Shown here piece by piece: positions 16,724-19,465 of a stretch of 19,465 nt of DNA. The notes beneath the pieces were generated by a model. It was not told the DNA's origin and did no database searches. It saw only the letters and a program-made list of their open reading frames with translations. Numbering within the stretch: position 1 is the first letter of the stretch; every line of letters begins with the position of its first letter. Both the position numbers and the translations under genes were made by a program. Origin of the DNA: Hydrogenovibrio sp. UBA654 (GTDB lineage: Bacteria > Pseudomonadota > Gammaproteobacteria > Thiomicrospirales > Thiomicrospiraceae); the NCBI GenBank assembly GCA_002299585.1, contig DBOE01000074.1, positions 1 to 19,465 of the forward strand. The letters are read 5' to 3'.

Positions 16724-17086
16724 CTAGCTATTTTTTAAATTATCAGTAGGGTTTTCGTTAATTATAATTACCCAGTCCTTTAGATAGTTTTCTTCATCGA
16801 AGATTAATTTTAAATGTTTTATTATATTAGGCTGAAAAAGTTTATCTGTAGTATAAAACATATATTCCCAATGGCGAGGATCAAAAGGGTTTTGCCCAAA
16901 TGGTGGTCCAAGTATTTGCCTAATTTGCTCCATAGTTAGCCCGTTTTGCAAGGTATCTATAGCCTCATTATTGATTATAGTGCCTTGTGTTATTGGGGTT
17001 TTATAAGGGGTAAAAAATGTACAACCACTAATTGATGATATCATTATGATTAATACTAGCATTAATAGTTTTTGTAATAGAGCCAT
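16724..17086 (-). CDS. bamE: BamE (SmpA/OmlA) lipoprotein of the outer-membrane protein assembly complex
   Basis: This 120-residue lipoprotein supports beta-barrel protein insertion with BamA and BamD. The signal peptide (residues 5-20) ends in the lipobox SISGC with Cys at 22. The fold signature follows: YKTPITQG, NGLTMEQIRQILGPP (about 49-63), then RHWEYMFY and the strand LKLIFDEENYLKDW. No inner-membrane retention Asp follows the Cys, so it should be sorted to the outer membrane. No Shine-Dalgarno is visible before the ATG, only A-rich sequence. It diverges from fur, as in Pseudomonas (omlA/fur). Confidence 0.93.
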   Translation of the reverse strand: MALLQKLLMLVLIIMISSISGCTFFTPYKTPITQGTIINNEAIDTLQNGLTMEQIRQILGPPFGQNPFDPRHWEYMFYTTDKLFQPNIIKHLKLIFDEENYLKDWVIIINENPTDNLKNS

Positions 17087-17129
17087 TTTTTTAGGTTTTT
17101 TTATTTAAATTAAAGTTTAAATTTAGTTT

Positions 17130-17149
17130 ATTATACTCAAATATATAAT
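17130..17149. promoter_or_regulatory. Closely spaced divergent -10 boxes of bamE and fur
   Basis: The minus strand has TATAAT at 17135-17130 (for bamE, start near 17123) and the plus strand has TATAAT at 17144-17149 (for fur, start near 17156). They are only eight bases apart, so the two promoters overlap and should compete. No good -35 box fits either. GATAATATATATAAATTAA at 17156-17174 matches about 10 of 19 Fur-box positions, too weak to call autoregulation. Confidence 0.45.
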
Positions 17150-17202
17150 AAAACTGATAATATATATAAATTAAAAATTAATTACTGAGGAGGCTTGTTT
17201 TT

Positions 17203-17607
17203 ATGAGCAGTCAAAATTTAAAAAAAGTTGGACTAAAGGTAACTCTTCCACGATTAAAAGTGTTAGAGATTTTAGAAAAAAGGTCTGAAAAGCATCATTT
17301 AACCGCTGAAGATGTTTACAAAAAACTAATTGGGCAGGGTGAAGAGGTTGGCTTAGCAACTGTTTATCGTGTTCTTACCCAGTTTGAGCAAGCAGGAATA
17401 GTTAGGAGGTTAAATTTTGAAAATAACATTTCAGTATTTGAGTTAGATACTGGCGATAATCACGACCACCTTGTTTGCATTAAAACAGGTCTTGTAAAAG
17501 AATTCACCGACTCTGTTATTGAAGAAAGGATTAAAGAAATCTCAAAAGAAAAAGGTTATAAGCTAGCTAACCATTCATTAGTTATCTATGGATTAACAGA
17601 AGGTTAA
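17203..17607 (+). CDS. fur: Ferric uptake regulator, short form
   Basis: This 134-residue metal-dependent repressor has the winged-helix part at 1-82, with KVTLPRLKVLEIL and the recognition region GLATVYRVLTQFEQAGIV. The dimerisation part starts at NHDHLVCIKTG. Metal ligands seen are H31-H32, the FELD acidic residue near 80, H87, H89 and H124. Two things are unusual. The structural zinc pair CxxC is C92-I-K-T95, so the second Cys is replaced by Thr. The protein also stops at YGLTEG without the Cys/His-rich tail found in E. coli Fur. GAGGAGG (17187-17193) nine bases before the ATG is the strongest Shine-Dalgarno in the window. Gene position beside bamE supports Fur rather than Zur or PerR. Confidence 0.9.
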   Translation: MSSQNLKKVGLKVTLPRLKVLEILEKRSEKHHLTAEDVYKKLIGQGEEVGLATVYRVLTQFEQAGIVRRLNFENNISVFELDTGDNHDHLVCIKTGLVKEFTDSVIEERIKEISKEKGYKLANHSLVIYGLTEG

Positions 17608-17794
17608 GGAGGCACTTAACAACGGATTGAAGTTCTGGTAACGCCGAGTTTATAGCCTCTGCATTGTCATTGTGCAATCAAGTATGATTATTTTATGCTG
17701 GTAAAAATAGCGACACTTTTTTCTCAGTCTAATTCTAACCCTACTTTAATTACGCATTTTTGAGAGCATATAATATTTTGGGTATTTTTTAAAA

Positions 17795-18064
17795 TCACCC
17801 AGAACTTTTCTTTGCTCTTTCTCTTCTTTTTTCTTTTGGGTCAATTTTTAATGGTCGATAAATTTCTATTCTGTCGTTTTCTTGTAATATTTCATTTTTT
17901 TTGACAGCTCTGGAAAAAATACCTATATTACTAACATCTAAATTAGGAAAATCCTTTAGTAATTGAGAGTTTTTAAGAGCACTCTCTATGGTAGTATTTT
18001 CTTTCACCTTTTCTGTATAAAAAAATTGTTGGTGTTTTAAAGCATAAACGATTTCAATTTTCAT
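17795..18064 (-). CDS. rnfH: RnfH family ubiquitin-like protein (UPF0125)
   Basis: This 89-residue small beta-grasp protein begins MKIEIVYAL and contains NLDVSNIGIFSRAVKKNEILQENDRIEIYRPL, the hallmark of the RnfH family, and ends in a basic tail (KIDPKEKRRERAKK). Its biochemical role is not settled; it is usually encoded beside ratA. I chose ATG 18064, which overlaps the ratA stop as ATGA; a longer TTG start at 18088 lies inside ratA and adds residues without family likeness. A weak 5-bp stem (TGGGT/ACCCA, 17779-17801) spans the stop, without a T tract. Confidence 0.9.
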   Translation of the reverse strand: MKIEIVYALKHQQFFYTEKVKENTTIESALKNSQLLKDFPNLDVSNIGIFSRAVKKNEILQENDRIEIYRPLKIDPKEKRRERAKKSSG

Positions 18065-18489
18065 AAAATATTTTTTGCCCTTTTGCAAAAAGAATCCACC
18101 AAGGTAGAAGCTATTTGTTCAAAAATGGCTGATAGAGCAAAATTAAATAATTTATTGCTTACCTCATATTCTAAATTTAGAATTATTTTACAACAGTCTT
18201 CATCAAGAGTAATAAATTGCCAGGTGCCTTCAAGGTGAGAAAAAGGGCCATCTACCAATTTAATTTCGATTAGATTAGATTCAAATAATATATTTGATGT
18301 TGTAAATGATTGATTTATCCCTGCTTTACCAATATCAATTTTAGCTATTAATAAATTTGGTTCTGAGTTTATAATCTTACTGCCTGAGCACCAAGGTAAA
18401 AAATCAGGATAATTTTCTACATCATTTACTATTTTAAACATCTCTAAACAGGAGTAGGGAAGAATAGCACTACGGGTTATTTTTTTCAT
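18061..18489 (-). CDS. ratA: RatA-like START-domain protein (coenzyme Q-binding/ribosome-associated toxin family)
   Basis: This 142-residue protein of the polyketide-cyclase/START (SRPBCC) fold starts MKKITRSAILPYSCLEMFKIVNDVENYPDFLPWC, the characteristic N-terminus of RatA/PasT. The later segments LVDGPFSHLEGTWQF and the C-terminal amphipathic helix (SAIFEQIASTLVDSFCKRA) also fit, and the length is usual. RatA was described as blocking 70S ribosome formation in E. coli; relatives (Coq10) bind quinone. Which applies here is not decided by sequence. It forms a two-gene unit with rnfH and diverges from smpB with 35 bases between starts. Confidence 0.9.
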   Translation of the reverse strand: MKKITRSAILPYSCLEMFKIVNDVENYPDFLPWCSGSKIINSEPNLLIAKIDIGKAGINQSFTTSNILFESNLIEIKLVDGPFSHLEGTWQFITLDEDCCKIILNLEYEVSNKLFNFALSAIFEQIASTLVDSFCKRAKNIL

Positions 18490-18515
18490 TTACAAAACAT
18501 TTATTTAGTTATAAT
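18489..18515 (+). promoter_or_regulatory. Possible smpB promoter giving an almost leaderless mRNA
   Basis: TTTACA (18489-18494, five of six) and a perfect TATAAT (18510-18515) are separated by 15 bases, a short spacer. Transcription would begin about 18522, three bases before the smpB ATG at 18525, and no Shine-Dalgarno is present there. Confidence 0.4.
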
Positions 18516-18524
18516 CTGCAGATT

Positions 18525-19001
18525 ATGGCAAAAAACAAAAAACAAAACAATCCCAATAGTATAACTATTAATAAAAAAGCTAAGTTCGAGTACTTTATAG
18601 AATCAGAGTACCAAGCAGGTCTTGAGCTTCAAGGCTGGGAAGTTAAAAGCCTGCGTGCAGGCAAAATACAGCTAAATGAATCATATATTTTATTAAAAAA
18701 TAATCAAGCTTGGTTATTTGGTGCATTGATAACTCCACTAATTTCAGCTTCTACTCATACTAAGCAGGATCCATTGCGGCTTAGAAAGCTTCTAATGCAC
18801 AGAAAAGAGCTAGATAGGCTAACTGGAATGGTTGTTCAAAAAGGATTTACTCTGATCCCCTTAAACTTGCATTGGAGTAAGGGTAAAATTAAGCTATCAC
18901 TAGGTCTTGCTAAAGGTAAAAAATTACATGATAAGCGAGCTAGTGAAAAAGAACGAGACTGGAATAGAGATAAGCAACGAATATTAAAAATGACAAGATA
19001 G
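18525..19001 (+). CDS. smpB: SsrA-binding protein SmpB
   Basis: This 158-residue protein binds tmRNA and brings it to stalled ribosomes for trans-translation. Family motifs are clear: NKKAKFEYFIESEYQAGLEL, GWEVKSLRAGK, the central LLMHRKEL, and the C-terminal lysine-rich GLAKGKKLHDKRASEKERDW tail that enters the decoding centre. The length is usual. Its partner ssrA follows 43 bases downstream. The ATG at 18525 has no Shine-Dalgarno and may be read from a near-leaderless transcript. Confidence 0.97.
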   Translation: MAKNKKQNNPNSITINKKAKFEYFIESEYQAGLELQGWEVKSLRAGKIQLNESYILLKNNQAWLFGALITPLISASTHTKQDPLRLRKLLMHRKELDRLTGMVVQKGFTLIPLNLHWSKGKIKLSLGLAKGKKLHDKRASEKERDWNRDKQRILKMTR

Positions 19002-19017
19002 CTTGATGGTTAAACTG

Positions 19018-19023
19018 TATAAT
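19018..19023 (+). promoter_or_regulatory. -10 box of ssrA
   Basis: A perfect TATAAT lies between smpB and ssrA. A start near 19030 would leave a precursor leader of about 15 bases to be trimmed from the tmRNA. No -35 box at normal spacing was found (TTGATG at 19003 is only nine bases away). Confidence 0.5.
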
Positions 19024-19044
19024 AGTGCCAAGAGTTTTATCTTT

Positions 19045-19402
19045 GGGGGTGCACTGGTTTCGACGAGGAGTTCAAAGTTTAAAATGCATGTCGAGCCTGA
19101 ATGATGCTCGTTAATCATTATTTCAATTTGTTATAGTTGCAAACGACGATAACTACGCTCTAGCGGCTTAATCCCGCTAGCGCAGGCTAGATCAGTTGTT
19201 CGTGGCTTCTAGTTCTGTGTCGACTCACGCGGAATCGCTAGTCTTTATGTGTTTGGATAAAGGCGGTTAAAAGTTACAAACTCGTCTTGTATGATCCCTG
19301 TTGACTGGGTAGTATTTAGCTTAAATTAATTAGTCAAATAAGCATGTAGATTTTTAAATGGAGGCTTTGCGGACGGCGGTTCGACTCCGCCCATCTCCAC
19401 CA
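19045..19402 (+). ncRNA. ssrA: Transfer-messenger RNA (ssrA)
   Basis: The 358-base RNA has a tRNA-like end: 5' GGGGGTG pairs with CATCTCC (19392-19398, with G-U pairs), followed by an encoded ACCA. The T-arm GGCGGTTCGACTCCGCC is present at the 3' end and the conserved CTGGTTTCGACG near the 5' end. The tag frame begins at GCA 19139 and reads A N D D N Y A L A A before TAA at 19169-19171, so the full tag is AANDDNYALAA, one residue from that of E. coli. It acts with the adjacent smpB product to rescue stalled ribosomes and mark the peptides for degradation. Confidence 0.97.
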
Positions 19403-19412
19403 TATACTTTTT

Positions 19413-19439
19413 AAAGCCATTTAATTTTAATGGCTTTTT
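19413..19439 (+). terminator. Rho-independent terminator of ssrA
   Basis: A 9-bp stem AAAGCCATT/AATGGCTTT (19413-19421 with 19429-19437) with a 7-base loop leads into a T run at 19435-19439, ten bases after the tmRNA CCA end. Confidence 0.88.
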
Positions 19440-19465
19440 CATGTTTTTATTCTTTATTTTATTCT

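Overview
The window looks like chromosomal DNA of a low-GC (roughly one third G+C by eye) gammaproteobacterium. The evidence is the right-hand block bamE / fur / rnfH-ratA / smpB-ssrA, an arrangement typical of gammaproteobacteria, together with a tmRNA tag ending NYALAA and an AddB-like 'probable DNA repair protein' of the proteobacterial type. I cannot name the genus. Stop codons TAA, TAG and TGA are all used as stops, so the code is standard.

Left part (1-6636): a tRNA-Leu(UAG) with its own terminator; a minus-strand gene for an outer-membrane protein that joins a zinc-metallopeptidase domain, a beta-propeller and a C-terminal beta-barrel; a divergent plus-strand gene for an AddB-like PD-(D/E)XK nuclease; and a convergent hemolysin III/PAQR membrane protein.

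Centre (6637-16670): after a 491-bp non-coding region come eight plus-strand genes. They are a polyprenyl-phosphate sugar-1-phosphate transferase, an MltC-like lytic transglycosylase and six tightly packed genes matching the legionaminic-acid pathway (legB, legC, legH, legI, legG, legF), followed by a CBS-plus-nucleotidyltransferase gene like ptmE. Several junctions overlap by a few bases (ATGTATAA, ATGA, GTGA, GTGA), so legB to ptmE is almost certainly one operon. The set would make CMP-legionaminic acid (or a close 5,7-diamino nonulosonic acid) from a GDP-amino-sugar. ptmA, ptmF, pgmL, glycosyltransferases, flippase and polymerase are not in the window, so the acceptor (LPS, capsule or protein) cannot be told. 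Unusual G7-G8 runs lie inside the sugar transferase, legC (twice) and the legG/legF overlap, and could be phase-variation sites.

Right part (16671-19465): bamE and fur diverge from an AT-only promoter region; rnfH and ratA overlap by four bases on the minus strand; smpB and ssrA (tmRNA, with tag ORF and terminator) follow on the plus strand. Points worth a second look are an 18-bp perfect inverted repeat touching the start codon of the lytic transglycosylase gene, a 19-bp dyad sitting in a possible promoter spacer upstream of the sugar transferase, an orphan ribosome-binding site plus GTG after that gene, a legG reading frame running 77 bases into legF, and a Fur protein lacking a usual zinc cysteine and the usual C-terminal tail.
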